A stretch of DNA of 64,000 nt from Micrococcaceae bacterium Sec5.7. Its GTDB lineage: Bacteria; Actinomycetota; Actinomycetes; Actinomycetales; Micrococcaceae. Both the position numbers and the translations under genes were made by a program. The notes under the pieces were generated by a model. It ran no database searches. It was not told the origin of the DNA and saw nothing but the letters and a program-made list of their open reading frames with translations. The stretch spans positions 3,720,001-3,784,000 of the forward strand of contig CP144169.1 in assembly GCA_039636785.1 (NCBI GenBank), written 5' to 3'. Shown here piece by piece: positions 34,043 through 43,433 of this stretch (the stretch's first letter is position 1; each line of letters begins with the position of its first letter).

Positions 34043-35206
34043 TCAGGCGGGCGCGGTGGAGCCTTCTGCCTTGCGCTCTTCCACCAGGCTGCAGACGGCG
34101 GCGAAGAGCGGGTGATCCGGGGCCAGCCCGGTAACCCTCGCCGTTGCTTCCTCCGCGGTTGATCCGGCAATGATCCTGGCCAGTTCCACCGCTTCGGCGT
34201 CGGCGGGATGGTTGAAACGCAGGGCTGCCGCGATGGCTCCCAGCAGCGCCTCTGGCACAATCCCGCGCTCCGCCAGCTCGGCCGCCGGGCCGATGAATCG
34301 TTCGTGCCTGCCGAGTTTGCGCAGCGGAGCCCGGCCCACCCGGTTCACGGTGTCCGGCAGATACGGGTTGCTGAACCGCCCCAGGATCTTCTGCACGTAC
34401 GCTTCCTGCTCGTCGTGGTTGAAGCCATGCTTGGCGACTAGCAGCTGCTTGGTCTCCTCCAGGACGGCCCGAACGTCTTCGGCCACGTCCTGGTCGGCCA
34501 TGGCCTCCGAGATTTTCCCGAGGCCGGCCTCGTAACCAAAGTAGGCGGCTGCGGCGTGGCCTGTGTTCACCGTGAAGAGCTTGCGCTCGATGTACGGCTC
34601 CAGGTTGTCCACAAACGTTGCGCCCGGAATGACGGGGGCACTCCCTCCGAACGGCGTGCTGTCGATGACCCATTCGTAGAACGTTTCCACCGTGACGTCC
34701 AGGCCCTGGCCTGGCTCCTGGTTGGGCACAATCCGGTCCACTGCCGTGTTGGCAAACACGGCCGCCGAGTCCAGCGGCCCAACGGCGTCATCCCAGAGCG
34801 CCGTAACTTCCGAGTGCAGGATGTCAGTGGCGTTGATGGCGTTTTCACACGCCATCACCTGCAGCGGTGCCAGACTCGCCGGCCGGCCGGCAAGGCCGCG
34901 GGCGATCACCGGTGCCACGAACTTCAGGATGTGCGGCCCCACGGCCGTGGTGACGATGTCCGCCGTCGCGATTTCCGCGATGACGTCCGCTTCCCGGGCG
35001 CCGGAATTGAGCGCGCGGAAGTTATCCACCGTCCGGACGGTGGGGTTCACCCCCACTTCGTGGACGTTGTAGCTGTCCGCCGCGGCGAGCTGGGAAATCA
35101 GGGCATCCGCAACGTCGGCGAACACCACCTCATACCCCGCCTGGTGCAGCAGTAGCCCCACAAATCCCCGGCCGATGTTTCCGGCTCCGAAATGAACTGC
35201 CTTCAC
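34043..35206 (-). CDS. mtlD: Mannitol-1-phosphate 5-dehydrogenase
   Basis: It oxidises mannitol 1-phosphate to fructose 6-phosphate with NAD. The 387 residues have the N-terminal nucleotide-binding GAGNIGRGF (residues 8-16), the family segment ACENAINAT and a C-terminal helical domain (FSNPYLPDTVNRVGRAPLRKL). The GTG start at 35206 shares its last base with the TAG of mtlA (TAGTG), so translation is coupled to the transporter that produces its substrate. Confidence 0.93.
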   Translation of the reverse strand: MKAVHFGAGNIGRGFVGLLLHQAGYEVVFADVADALISQLAAADSYNVHEVGVNPTVRTVDNFRALNSGAREADVIAEIATADIVTTAVGPHILKFVAPVIARGLAGRPASLAPLQVMACENAINATDILHSEVTALWDDAVGPLDSAAVFANTAVDRIVPNQEPGQGLDVTVETFYEWVIDSTPFGGSAPVIPGATFVDNLEPYIERKLFTVNTGHAAAAYFGYEAGLGKISEAMADQDVAEDVRAVLEETKQLLVAKHGFNHDEQEAYVQKILGRFSNPYLPDTVNRVGRAPLRKLGRHERFIGPAAELAERGIVPEALLGAIAAALRFNHPADAEAVELARIIAGSTAEEATARVTGLAPDHPLFAAVCSLVEERKAEGSTAPA

Positions 35207-37197
35207 TATGAATTAACCTTTCCGAACAGCTCCAGCACTTCCTCAACGGAGGTGGCGGCCTCGAGCTGTGCCACCTGGGCCTTGTCCGTGAACACCTTGG
35301 CGATCGAGGACAGGATGTGAAGGTGCTCGTTGTTGATACCGGCCACACCCACCACGAACCTGACCTGCTTTCCGTTCCAGTCGATGCCGTCCGGGTAGCG
35401 GATCACGGACACCGCGGACTTCAGGATGTGGTCCTTGGCCGCGTTGGTGCCGTGCGGGATGGCCAGGAAGCTGCCCATGTACGTGGACACGGATTCCTCG
35501 CGTTCGTGCATGGCCAGGATGTAGTCGTTGTCCACGGCGCCGCGGGCCAGCAGGAGCTGGCCGGCTTCGTCGATCGCAGCATCCCGCGTGGTGGCAGTAC
35601 CGTTCAGGATCACGCTGTCAGCCACCAGGATGCCTGAAGGCGCGACGGCGGCTGCCGCCGCAGGTGGCACGGCCACGTGAGCGCCGTGAGCGCCCGCGAC
35701 AAAGGCACCGCCGGTGCCTGAACCGCCACCGGGAGCACCGCCGTCGGACGCGCTTTCAGCGTTGCTGCTGCGGACCAGCTCCACAATTTCGTCGTACCGC
35801 GGGCTGTTCATGAAGTTGTCCACGGACACGTGCACGGCGCTGGCTGTGGCGGGCTTTGCCCGTTCAGCCAGGTCCTGGTGCGTGATGACCACGTCGTAGG
35901 TGTCACTGAGGTTGGCGATGGCGGAGTTGGTGACCTTGACGTCCGGGTAGCCGGCTGCCCTGATCTTGTTCCGCAGCACGGAGGCGCCCATGGCGCTGGA
36001 GCCCATGCCGGCGTCGCAGGCGAACACGATGTTCTGGATGGGTCCGGCCATAACGGCGATGCTTCCGGCACCCACGAGGGCGGAGGAAACCGAGCTCTTC
36101 TTGCCCTTCAGCGCCTCCATCCGGGAGGTGGCCTCGCCCAGGCCGTCATCTTCGGGTGTCTTGCTCGTCTTAAGGATGATGGACGCGATCAGGAACGAAA
36201 CCGTGGCCGCGAGCAGGACCGACAGGCCGACACCGAGGTAGCTGTCGCTGGCTGTGGAAGCGATGACGGCGAAGATACTGCCAGGTGCGGCCGGCGAGCG
36301 CAGGCCGGCACCGGTGACCACGAGCGTGAAGATTCCGGTCATGCCGCCGCCGATCGCGGCCAGGATGATGATGGGCTTCATCAGCACGTACGGGAAGTAG
36401 ATCTCATGGATGCCGCCGAAGAACTGGATCAGGGCCGCACCGGGTGCGGACGCCCTGGCCAAACCCTTGCCGAAAAGCATGTACGCGAGCAGGATGCCGA
36501 CACCGGGGCCCGGGTTGGCTTCGAGCAGGAACAGGATGGATTTGCCGTTGGCCAGTGCCTGCTCCGTGCCCAGCGGTGTCAGAATGCCGTGGTTGACGGC
36601 GTTGTTCAGGAACAGCACCTTGGCTGGTTCGATGAAGATGCTGGTCAGCGGCAGCAGGCCGTTGTGGACCAGGAATTCGACGACGGCGCTGGCGCCGTTG
36701 CTGAAGGCCTTCACCACCGGTCCTATCACCAGCATGCCGAAGATGGCAAAGACGGCGCCGACGATGCCAGCGGAGAAGTTGTCGATCAGCATCTCGAAGC
36801 CAGGCTTGACCCGGCCTTCCCAGATCTTGTCCAGCTTCTTCATGACAAGGGCCGTCAGCGGACCCATGATCATGGCGCCGATGAACATCGGAATGTCGGT
36901 ACCGACGATCACGCCCATGGTCGCGGCAGCACCCACCACACCGCCGCGGACGCCATGGATGGCCCGTCCGCCGGTGTAGCCGATGAGGAGCGGCAGGAGG
37001 TAGGTGATCATTGGCCCGACCAGCGCGGCCAGGGTCGCGTTGGGCAAGGGGCCATCGGGGATGAAGAGCGCCGTGATGATGCCCCAGGCGATGAACGCGC
37101 CGATGTTGGGCATGATCATTCCGGACAGGAACGTCCCGAATTTCTGGACGCCAACCCGCATGCTGGTACGGGGTTTTGCAACTGTCTGCGTTGCCAT
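35206..37197 (-). CDS. mtlA: PTS mannitol-specific enzyme IICBA
   Basis: The 663-residue transporter imports and phosphorylates mannitol. Residues 20-345 form the IIC membrane domain with the conserved GGIHEIYFPY at 261-270. Residues 385-475 form IIB with phospho-cysteine C394 in FACDAGMGSS. A Gly/Ala-rich linker precedes IIA at about 520-663 with phospho-histidine H582 in AIPHGT. All three phosphorylation sites needed are present in one chain. ATG 37197 follows AGGAAA; the frame extends slightly upstream. It follows the TetR gene by 74 bp. Confidence 0.95.
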   Translation of the reverse strand: MATQTVAKPRTSMRVGVQKFGTFLSGMIMPNIGAFIAWGIITALFIPDGPLPNATLAALVGPMITYLLPLLIGYTGGRAIHGVRGGVVGAAATMGVIVGTDIPMFIGAMIMGPLTALVMKKLDKIWEGRVKPGFEMLIDNFSAGIVGAVFAIFGMLVIGPVVKAFSNGASAVVEFLVHNGLLPLTSIFIEPAKVLFLNNAVNHGILTPLGTEQALANGKSILFLLEANPGPGVGILLAYMLFGKGLARASAPGAALIQFFGGIHEIYFPYVLMKPIIILAAIGGGMTGIFTLVVTGAGLRSPAAPGSIFAVIASTASDSYLGVGLSVLLAATVSFLIASIILKTSKTPEDDGLGEATSRMEALKGKKSSVSSALVGAGSIAVMAGPIQNIVFACDAGMGSSAMGASVLRNKIRAAGYPDVKVTNSAIANLSDTYDVVITHQDLAERAKPATASAVHVSVDNFMNSPRYDEIVELVRSSNAESASDGGAPGGGSGTGGAFVAGAHGAHVAVPPAAAAAVAPSGILVADSVILNGTATTRDAAIDEAGQLLLARGAVDNDYILAMHEREESVSTYMGSFLAIPHGTNAAKDHILKSAVSVIRYPDGIDWNGKQVRFVVGVAGINNEHLHILSSIAKVFTDKAQVAQLEAATSVEEVLELFGKVNS

Positions 37198-37271
37198 GTG
37201 ATTTCCTAACCGTGATTCCTGCTGCACCGCAGGATGGTCCGATATTTTCGACGACTAGCTGGTGTGGCTGC

Positions 37272-38000
37272 CTAGCTGGTGGAGCTGGTGGAGATCCGGT
37301 GGAGCCATTCGAGGAAGAGCTTGAGTTCCGAGCTGGAGAGCTGATCGGAACTGGACGCCTGGAGCGCGGCATTCAGCGCGATTGCTGCCACTACGACCGA
37401 CGATTGCCCGGATTCGCTGGGCCCGGCTTCCCGGGCCTTATCCGTGGCTACCGCGAAAATCATGGCGTCGCGAGTCATAACGGAAAGATCGAGGTTTCGC
37501 TCGGATTCCCGCTCCGCAATCAGCATGAGCGTGACGCCCATATTGGCCGCAAGAATGCTTCTGGCTGCTTCCCTGGGTGGAACGTTCAGATGTCCCATGA
37601 CCGCCGCCTTGTTCAGCATTTCCTCCATCAGAGCCTCAGCGTTGGCGACAACGGCCGAGCGGCTCTGAGGGCGGATACTGCCGAACATAACCAAATAAAG
37701 TTCTGGCTGCTTGAGCCCAAATTGCACATGGTTGTCCCACATGCGCCGGATGTCTTCCATGGGTTGTCCGGACGGGGCGAAGTCGCGTTCGCCCACTACA
37801 TACTGTTCGAAGCCGGCCGCGACGACGGCGTCGAACAATCCTTCCTTGTCACCGAAGTGGTGGTAGAGCGTCGGTGCTGTAACACCTGCCAGCTGGGTGA
37901 TTTGGCGGGTGGATACTGACCCTCCGTCTGATTGAGCCAGCAATTCGGCTGCCGCACGCAACAGCCTCATTTTGGGCGGAAACTGGCCATCGATACTCAT
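37272..38000 (-). CDS. TetR-family regulator, candidate mannitol operon repressor
   Basis: The 242-residue protein has the TetR DNA-binding domain (SVSTRQITQLAGVTAPTLYHHFGDKEGLFDAVV) and a long helical ligand domain. It lies upstream of mtlA on the same strand and diverges from PTS enzyme I, with a perfect palindrome at 38019-38033 between the two starts. It therefore probably controls both the mtl operon and the enzyme I gene. MtlR of Firmicutes is unrelated, so the inducer is not predictable. Confidence 0.85.
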   Translation of the reverse strand: MSIDGQFPPKMRLLRAAAELLAQSDGGSVSTRQITQLAGVTAPTLYHHFGDKEGLFDAVVAAGFEQYVVGERDFAPSGQPMEDIRRMWDNHVQFGLKQPELYLVMFGSIRPQSRSAVVANAEALMEEMLNKAAVMGHLNVPPREAARSILAANMGVTLMLIAERESERNLDLSVMTRDAMIFAVATDKAREAGPSESGQSSVVVAAIALNAALQASSSDQLSSSELKLFLEWLHRISTSSTS

Positions 38001-38018
38001 AGCCGCTACCCTATCACC

Positions 38019-38033
38019 TATAGCATTGCTATA
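38019..38033. promoter_or_regulatory. Perfect palindrome between TetR gene and ptsI
   Basis: TATAGCA-T-TGCTATA is a perfect 7-1-7 palindrome located 19 bp upstream of the TetR start. It is the best candidate operator for the TetR regulator and is AT-rich in a GC-rich genome, so it may overlap a -10 box. Confidence 0.65.
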
Positions 38034-38150
38034 TGAACTGCATCACATACAATTTTTTCAGGCACCGCAACGCACCGTCAGACGCCGCCGTCGCGCCGGT
38101 ATGGGCAATCAGTGGCGGGCCTGGCTACCGGCAGAGAATGAGGACCTTCA

Positions 38151-39836
38151 GTGCAGAACTTCCCAGGAGTAGGCGTCAGCCCCGGCCGCATCATCGGCAC
38201 CATCAGGCAAATGCCCAAACCCATCAGCGAACCTCCGGCCGGCGAGCTGCTGGCTGAGGGCGCCTCGGCCGAGGACGCCACGGCAGCGCTGAAGGCCGCC
38301 GCCACCGCCGTCCATGACGAACTCAAGGCGCGCGCCGAGATGGCCACGGGTGACGGCAAGGCCGTCCTGGAAGCAACGGCGCTGATGGCCAAGGACACCA
38401 TGCTCATCAAGGGCGCCGGCAAGCTGATCGCCCGCGGCACTTCCGCCCAGCGAGCCATCTGGGAAGCCGGCGCCTCGGTCGCCGAGATGCTGCACAACCT
38501 GGGCGGCTACATGGCCGAGCGCGCCACCGATGTCCTTGACGTCCGTGCCCGCATAGTTGCCGAGCTGCGCGGCGTCCCCGCTCCCGGCATTCCCTCCGCC
38601 AGCGCCCCGTTCATCCTGGTGGCGGAAGACCTGGCGCCGGCAGATACCGCCACGCTGGATCCGGACAGGATCCTGGCGCTGGTCACCGCCGGCGGCGGCC
38701 CGCAGTCCCACACCGCCATCATCGCCCGTTCCCTTGGCCTGCCGGCTGTTGTGGCAGCGGCAGGTGTTGACGAACTTGCCGATGGCACCGAGGTCTACGT
38801 CGATGGCGCCGGCGGCACCATCAGCGTGGATCCGGACGAATCACAGCGTGCCGCTGCCGAGGCATGGGCGGCCAACGCTTCCTCGCTCGCCGTTTTTGAC
38901 GGAACAGGCACGACGGCGGACGGCCACCTCGTCCCCCTCCTCGCCAACGTCGGAGGTGCCAAGGATGCCGTGGCGGCTGCCGGCCTGGGCGCCCAGGGAG
39001 TCGGGCTCTTCCGTACCGAATTCTGCTTCCTGGAACGCGATACCGAACCCACCGTTGAGGAACAGGCCGCCGCTTACAAGGGCGTCTTTGATGCCTTCCC
39101 GGGCAAGAAGGTAGTCCTCCGCACGCTGGACGCCGGCGCGGACAAGCCGCTCCCCTTCCTGACGGACGCCACCGAGCCCAACCCGGCCCTGGGCGTCCGC
39201 GGCTACCGCACCGACTTCACCACCCCGGGGGTGCTGGAGCGCCAGCTGGAGGCAATCGCGCTTGCCGACAAGGACTCCGAAGCAGACGTCTGGGTGATGG
39301 CGCCCATGATCTCGACGGCAGAAGAGGCTGCCCGGTTCGCCTCACTGTGCTCCGCGGCAGGCATCAGGACCCCCGGGGTGATGGTTGAGGTTCCCTCCGC
39401 CGCGCTGACCGCCGAGGCCATCCTGCGCGAGGTGGGCTTCGCGAGCCTGGGCACCAACGACCTCACCCAGTACGCCATGGCAGCCGACCGACAGCTCGGC
39501 CCGCTCGCCGCGCTCAACACACCATGGCAGCCTGCAGTACTCCGGCTCGTGGGCCTCACTGTTGAGGGGTCAGCGGCAGAGGGCAGCAACAAACCCGTGG
39601 GCGTCTGCGGTGAGGCTGCGGCGGACCCGGCACTCGCCGTCGTGCTTACCGGCCTGGGCGTTTCCACGCTTTCCATGACCGCCCGTTCGCTGGCGGCAGT
39701 TGCTGCTGTGCTGAAAACTGTCACGCTGGCCGAAACGCAGGAGCTCGCCAAACTTGCCCTGTCCGCGCCCAGTGCCACCGAGGCCCGGGTCTGGGTCCGG
39801 GAGAAGCTGCCCGTACTGGAAGAACTGGGGCTGTAG
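38151..39836 (+). CDS. ptsI: PTS enzyme I (phosphoenolpyruvate-protein phosphotransferase)
   Basis: Enzyme I takes phosphate from PEP and passes it to HPr, supplying all PTS transporters. The 561 residues contain the phospho-histidine H187 in GGPQSHTAIIARSLGLPAVV, the TIM-barrel C-terminal domain with GLFRTEFCFLER, and the catalytic C486 in GVCGEA. GTG 38151 follows GAGGA. No HPr gene lies in the window. It is the divergent partner of the TetR-mtlAD operon. Confidence 0.93.
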   Translation: MQNFPGVGVSPGRIIGTIRQMPKPISEPPAGELLAEGASAEDATAALKAAATAVHDELKARAEMATGDGKAVLEATALMAKDTMLIKGAGKLIARGTSAQRAIWEAGASVAEMLHNLGGYMAERATDVLDVRARIVAELRGVPAPGIPSASAPFILVAEDLAPADTATLDPDRILALVTAGGGPQSHTAIIARSLGLPAVVAAAGVDELADGTEVYVDGAGGTISVDPDESQRAAAEAWAANASSLAVFDGTGTTADGHLVPLLANVGGAKDAVAAAGLGAQGVGLFRTEFCFLERDTEPTVEEQAAAYKGVFDAFPGKKVVLRTLDAGADKPLPFLTDATEPNPALGVRGYRTDFTTPGVLERQLEAIALADKDSEADVWVMAPMISTAEEAARFASLCSAAGIRTPGVMVEVPSAALTAEAILREVGFASLGTNDLTQYAMAADRQLGPLAALNTPWQPAVLRLVGLTVEGSAAEGSNKPVGVCGEAAADPALAVVLTGLGVSTLSMTARSLAAVAAVLKTVTLAETQELAKLALSAPSATEARVWVREKLPVLEELGL

Positions 39837-39845
39837 CCCCGAATA

Positions 39846-39908
39846 GCATCGGCTGCTCCCAACGGCCCTTATGGGGCTCCAAAACGGCGGTACAGGAGCA
39901 ATCGATGC
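39846..39908. repeat. Intergenic palindrome family B, copy 1
   Basis: The arms 39846-39870 and about 39881-39908 are partly complementary. The element begins GCATCGGCTGCTCC and ends GGAGCAATCGATGC. It follows the ptsI stop by 9 bp and could act as its terminator. Confidence 0.82.
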
Positions 39909-39924
39909 AGGCTAGGCTTTGCGC

Positions 39925-40377
39925 ATGGCATTGATGGCTCCCAGGGTGACGGCCGGGCTTCCCGGCGAGGAAGCACTGAAACTCCGGCATGCCCTCCAGG
40001 GCAGCCACGACATCACGGTGTTCGTGGACGGAACTGTCCACCGGCTGCCGCCTGAGGCGGGGGACGCCGTCGTTGATCTGCTCGGCCGGTTCAGCCGGGG
40101 CGAGGCCGTGACTGTCAGCAGCGTGGAGGAAGTGTTGACCACGTCCCAGGCTGCCGAGCTGGCCGGCATTTCCCACACCTACCTGCGCAACATGACGGAC
40201 CGCGGTGAGATTCCGGTGGAATACCGTGGCACGCACCGCAGGATCCGGCTGGCCTCGATCATGGCGTGGCTGGATACCCAGAGGAAGAACGACACGGACG
40301 CCGGGTCGTCCCCGGGCGAAGCCGGCCCCAGCGCCGGGACCAGTGCCGAAAATGACGGGGCTACCGGCGCCCCGTGA
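39925..40377 (+). CDS. Excisionase-family DNA-binding protein
   Basis: The 150-residue protein has a MerR/excisionase-like helix-turn-helix at about residues 70-112 (LTTSQAAELAGISHTYLRNMTDRGEIP, then YRGTHRRI). The N-terminal 65 residues look like a small separate fold. In other genomes such proteins appear as antitoxins or small regulators; no PIN-type toxin gene follows here. The start is ATG 39925; ATG 39934 is an alternative. It lies next to palindrome B copy 1. Confidence 0.75.
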   Translation: MALMAPRVTAGLPGEEALKLRHALQGSHDITVFVDGTVHRLPPEAGDAVVDLLGRFSRGEAVTVSSVEEVLTTSQAAELAGISHTYLRNMTDRGEIPVEYRGTHRRIRLASIMAWLDTQRKNDTDAGSSPGEAGPSAGTSAENDGATGAP

Positions 40378-40451
40378 CGGAGTGATAAGGATCAAGCAAC
40401 GATCCCGCGCCAGCACGGAAAGCGTCCGCTGGCCGGGGTTAGTCTTGGTTT

Positions 40452-40775
40452 GTGGCGAAGTTCAGAGGGTTGCATATCATGGCGGGCATTGTCGCCATGA
40501 TTCTCGCTGCCCTGCTTGGAACCGTCATGGGGCTGAACAATACGGCAGTGGTGATGTCCAGCTGCGTGGTCTATGTGGCCGTTGCCATGTGGGCGGACAG
40601 CAGGATCACCCGGCACCGCCGCGATGCAGCGGTGCTGCAGCAGGCCCGGCAGGCGGCTTCCATGGGGCCGCAGCAGCCGGCAGCATCACTGGAACGCGGG
40701 CTCGAAACGATGAGACCGGTGCAGCGGCAGCTCCCCCAGGAAGAGACGTCCAAACATGAGGGAAACGCAGCCTGA
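40452..40775 (+). CDS. Small membrane protein, unknown function
   Basis: The 107 residues start with two hydrophobic helices (about 8-28 and 33-50) followed by a charged, glutamine-rich cytoplasmic tail. GTG 40452 is the start. Nothing in it is recognisable to me, but the helix pair and coding-like composition support a real gene. It converges on the PucR-type regulator. Confidence 0.6.
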   Translation: MAKFRGLHIMAGIVAMILAALLGTVMGLNNTAVVMSSCVVYVAVAMWADSRITRHRRDAAVLQQARQAASMGPQQPAASLERGLETMRPVQRQLPQEETSKHEGNAA

Positions 40776-40784
40776 CGGCTCCGT

Positions 40785-42005
40785 CTAGATCCGCGGCCGC
40801 CCTGCCCAGCGCTTGGCCTTGAGCGCCGCGTGGAGTTCCAGCCGGACCATTCCCCTGAGCGGATCAACGCCAAGCAGTTGCCTGATGCGGCCCAGCCGGT
40901 TATAGATACTGCTGCGGTGGAGATGGAGTTTGGTGGCAACGTCCTGCACGGAGCCGTCGTTGTCGTAGAGCAGTTCAAGCACCGGGAGCAGCTCGTTGTT
41001 GCGGTCGTGGTCCTCAAGGGTGCGGAAATACACCGAGCCCGAATCGCCCCAGGCACCCGCCCCGCCGGCGGCCGAGTTCAGCAGCTGGTACACCCCGGTG
41101 GCACGGGAATCCACCAGTTCACCCAGCTGCGGATCTACGGCAGCGGCCTGGGCGGCCTGTCTGGACTGCCGGTACGCTTCTGCGAGCTCGCGGGGTTTGG
41201 CAAAGCCCTCGCTGGCCCCCAGGATGATCCGGTGGACCGGCCGCCCTGACCTCTTGGCGAGTTCCAGCTGGTAGTGCACCAATACCTGGGCGTGGTCCGC
41301 CCGCCCTATGGATTCCCGGAACAGCACCACAGCGTGGGTTTCGGTGCCGGCGCTGAACAGCGCGGCATCCACCCCGATAGTGGCCTGCAGTGCGGCCGAT
41401 CTGTGGGTCAGGGTGGAGGCAATCGGATCCGCTCCGGCCGCCCAGCCGTCTGCGTCGAGGACCGTCACCAGCTGCCAGGGCCCCCTGCCCTGGACCTCTT
41501 TCCACCCGGCCACTGCCGCCACCGCGTTGACTTCACCCGCGCAGGCGGCCAAAAACTCCCGTTCGCGGCCCCGCCGGAATTCAGATTCAGCTGTATTGGA
41601 GTCCAGCAGCAGTGCAGACAACAGCTCGAGCTCATCCCGCACCTCTGGCAACTGGGCAAGAATCGCCGTAGCACTCTGTTCTTCAACGTCCTGCTGCACC
41701 CAGAGGTAACCTACCCGGAAACCGCGCACCATCAGCGGAACACAGACGCGGCCCAGCATGCCCAGCTCCTGGTTGGCCGGGACCACAACGGGACGCACCG
41801 CCGTCGCAATTCCATGCGACAGCTGCCACGCACTGACGTCCAGGGGCACGCGCTTGCTCAACAGGAAGTTCACCCGGACGCGGTCCGCGTGGGACTGGTT
41901 GGAGCTGTAGGCAAGGAGAACGCCGTCCAGATCCTCCAGCGAAAGGCCGCGTCCGAGCTTCAGTGCCACCTTCTCCACAAGCTGTTCCACATCCTGCTGT
42001 TGCAT
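40785..42005 (-). CDS. PucR/CdaR-type regulator, candidate controller of alanine dehydrogenase
   Basis: The 406-residue protein has an N-terminal sensor-like domain and a C-terminal PucR helix-turn-helix ([31 protein letters not shown], residues about 355-390). It diverges from ald with a 234-bp gap. PucR-type regulators next to amino-acid or purine catabolic genes usually activate or repress them in response to the substrate, so alanine sensing is likely. The palindrome at 42076-42087 is a possible site. Confidence 0.82.
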   Translation of the reverse strand: MQQQDVEQLVEKVALKLGRGLSLEDLDGVLLAYSSNQSHADRVRVNFLLSKRVPLDVSAWQLSHGIATAVRPVVVPANQELGMLGRVCVPLMVRGFRVGYLWVQQDVEEQSATAILAQLPEVRDELELLSALLLDSNTAESEFRRGREREFLAACAGEVNAVAAVAGWKEVQGRGPWQLVTVLDADGWAAGADPIASTLTHRSAALQATIGVDAALFSAGTETHAVVLFRESIGRADHAQVLVHYQLELAKRSGRPVHRIILGASEGFAKPRELAEAYRQSRQAAQAAAVDPQLGELVDSRATGVYQLLNSAAGGAGAWGDSGSVYFRTLEDHDRNNELLPVLELLYDNDGSVQDVATKLHLHRSSIYNRLGRIRQLLGVDPLRGMVRLELHAALKAKRWAGRPRI

Positions 42006-42239
42006 GGAGCAACACTACTGCTCAAGAGGCTTGGCAGGCGAACGGACAGCAGGCGACACCTGACGCCCGTAGGCTCGACAAATGTCGAATCACGGAAAGC
42101 AAAACCCGCGGAATTCCGGGGTTACCCACCCGGAGCCGCGAGTGAGGCCTGTCACCTGGCTCACAACCGGATTTATTCTGGAATTACCACTTCCCGACAA
42201 TTTCAGGCCTACAAAGCCACCGAATATGGAGCCAAAAAA
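42006..42239. promoter_or_regulatory. Divergent control region of PucR gene and ald
   Basis: The 234-bp interval between divergent starts contains CGACA-AA-TGTCG (42076-42087), a perfect 12-bp palindrome, and a GGAG ribosome site for ald at 42228-42231. A large part of this interval is also open in the ald frame, but it reads through the divergent gene and is not coding. Confidence 0.5.
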
Positions 42240-43358
42240 ATGATCATCGGTGTCCCCAAAGAGATCAAGAACAACGAATTCCGCGTAGCCATCACCGCTG
42301 CCGGCGTTCATGAGTTCCGCACCCACGGCCACTTGGTCCTGGTTGAGCGTGGCGCAGGCCTGGGATCAGGCATCACCGACGAGGAATACTCCATCGCCGG
42401 TGCCGAAATTGTCGCCGCGGCGGACGACGTCTGGTCCCGCGCGGACATGGTCATGAAGGTCAAGGAACCCATCAAGGCCGAATACCACCGCTTCCGCAAG
42501 GGCCTCATCCTCTTCACCTACCTGCACCTGGCCGCCGAGCCGGAACTGACCCAGGAGCTCATTAGCTCCGGCGTCACCGCCATCGCGTACGAAACCGTGC
42601 AGGAAGGCCGCACACTTCCGCTGCTGGCTCCGATGTCCGAGGTGGCCGGCCGCCTGTCCGTCCAGGTCGGCGCCACGTCGCTGATGGCTCCGGCCGGCGG
42701 CAAGGGCGTGCTGCTGGGCGGCGTACCAGGTGTGCGCCCGGCCAAGGTTGTGGTGCTCGGCGCCGGTGTTGCCGGAACGAACGCCGCAGCCATGGCACTT
42801 GGACTCGGTGCCGATGTCACCATCCTGGACATCAACATCAACCGCCTCCGCGAACTGGATGCCCAGTACCAGGGCCGTCTGAAGACCGTGGCGTCCAACA
42901 GCTACGAGATCGAGAAGTCAGTAATCGACGCCGATCTTGTGATCGGCTCCGTGCTGATCCCTGGCGCCAAGGCACCCAAGCTGGTCACCAACGAACTGGT
43001 GTCCCGCATGAAGCCGGGCTCGGTGCTGGTGGACATCGCCGTGGACCAGGGCGGCTGCTTCGAGGACACGCACCCCACCACGCACCAGGAACCCACGTAC
43101 AAGGTCCACAACACCATCTTCTACTGCGTCGCTAACATGCCGGGCGCCGTTCCGAACACCTCCACCTACGCACTGACCAACGTCACCCTGCGCTACGGCG
43201 TGGCGCTGGCCAACCTGGGCGTCAAAGCCGCGTTCGACCGTGACCCCGCGCTGGCCGCCGGCCTGAACATCGCCGGTGGCAAGGTTACCCACCGTTCGGT
43301 CTCCGAGGCGCACAACCTGCCCCTCGTAGCTGACTGGCACGCACTGGTCTCCGCGTAA
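42240..43358 (+). CDS. ald: Alanine dehydrogenase
   Basis: It interconverts L-alanine and pyruvate plus ammonia with NAD. The 372-residue protein has the catalytic K75 and H96 at the positions known from Mycobacterium tuberculosis Ald, a Rossmann glycine motif ([12 protein letters not shown]) and the C-terminal [14 protein letters not shown] 42240 has GGAG 8 bases upstream and matches the family N-terminus MIIGVPKE. The open frame running upstream to 41274 crosses the PucR gene and is rejected. Palindrome B copy 2 follows the stop. Confidence 0.95.
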   Translation: MIIGVPKEIKNNEFRVAITAAGVHEFRTHGHLVLVERGAGLGSGITDEEYSIAGAEIVAAADDVWSRADMVMKVKEPIKAEYHRFRKGLILFTYLHLAAEPELTQELISSGVTAIAYETVQEGRTLPLLAPMSEVAGRLSVQVGATSLMAPAGGKGVLLGGVPGVRPAKVVVLGAGVAGTNAAAMALGLGADVTILDININRLRELDAQYQGRLKTVASNSYEIEKSVIDADLVIGSVLIPGAKAPKLVTNELVSRMKPGSVLVDIAVDQGGCFEDTHPTTHQEPTYKVHNTIFYCVANMPGAVPNTSTYALTNVTLRYGVALANLGVKAAFDRDPALAAGLNIAGGKVTHRSVSEAHNLPLVADWHALVSA

Positions 43359-43366
43359 CTTTTATT

Positions 43367-43431
43367 GCATCGGCTGCTCCGCAAGTGCCCTTTTGGACCC
43401 CCAAAACGGCATTTGCGGAGCAGTCGATTGC
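43367..43431. repeat. Intergenic palindrome family B, copy 2
   Basis: The best-preserved member: GCATCGGCTGCTCCGCAAG on the left pairs with CTTGC-type GGAGCAGTCGATTGC on the right, with CCCTTTTGG facing CCAAAACGG at the centre. It lies between the convergent stops of ald (43358) and the Gfo/Idh gene (43434), so it probably terminates both. Confidence 0.85.
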
Positions 43432-43433
43432 TT

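Noticed and set aside
41274..42239. N-terminal extension of alanine dehydrogenase
   Set aside because: It lies opposite the PucR gene, while ATG 42240 has a ribosome site and gives the family N-terminus.
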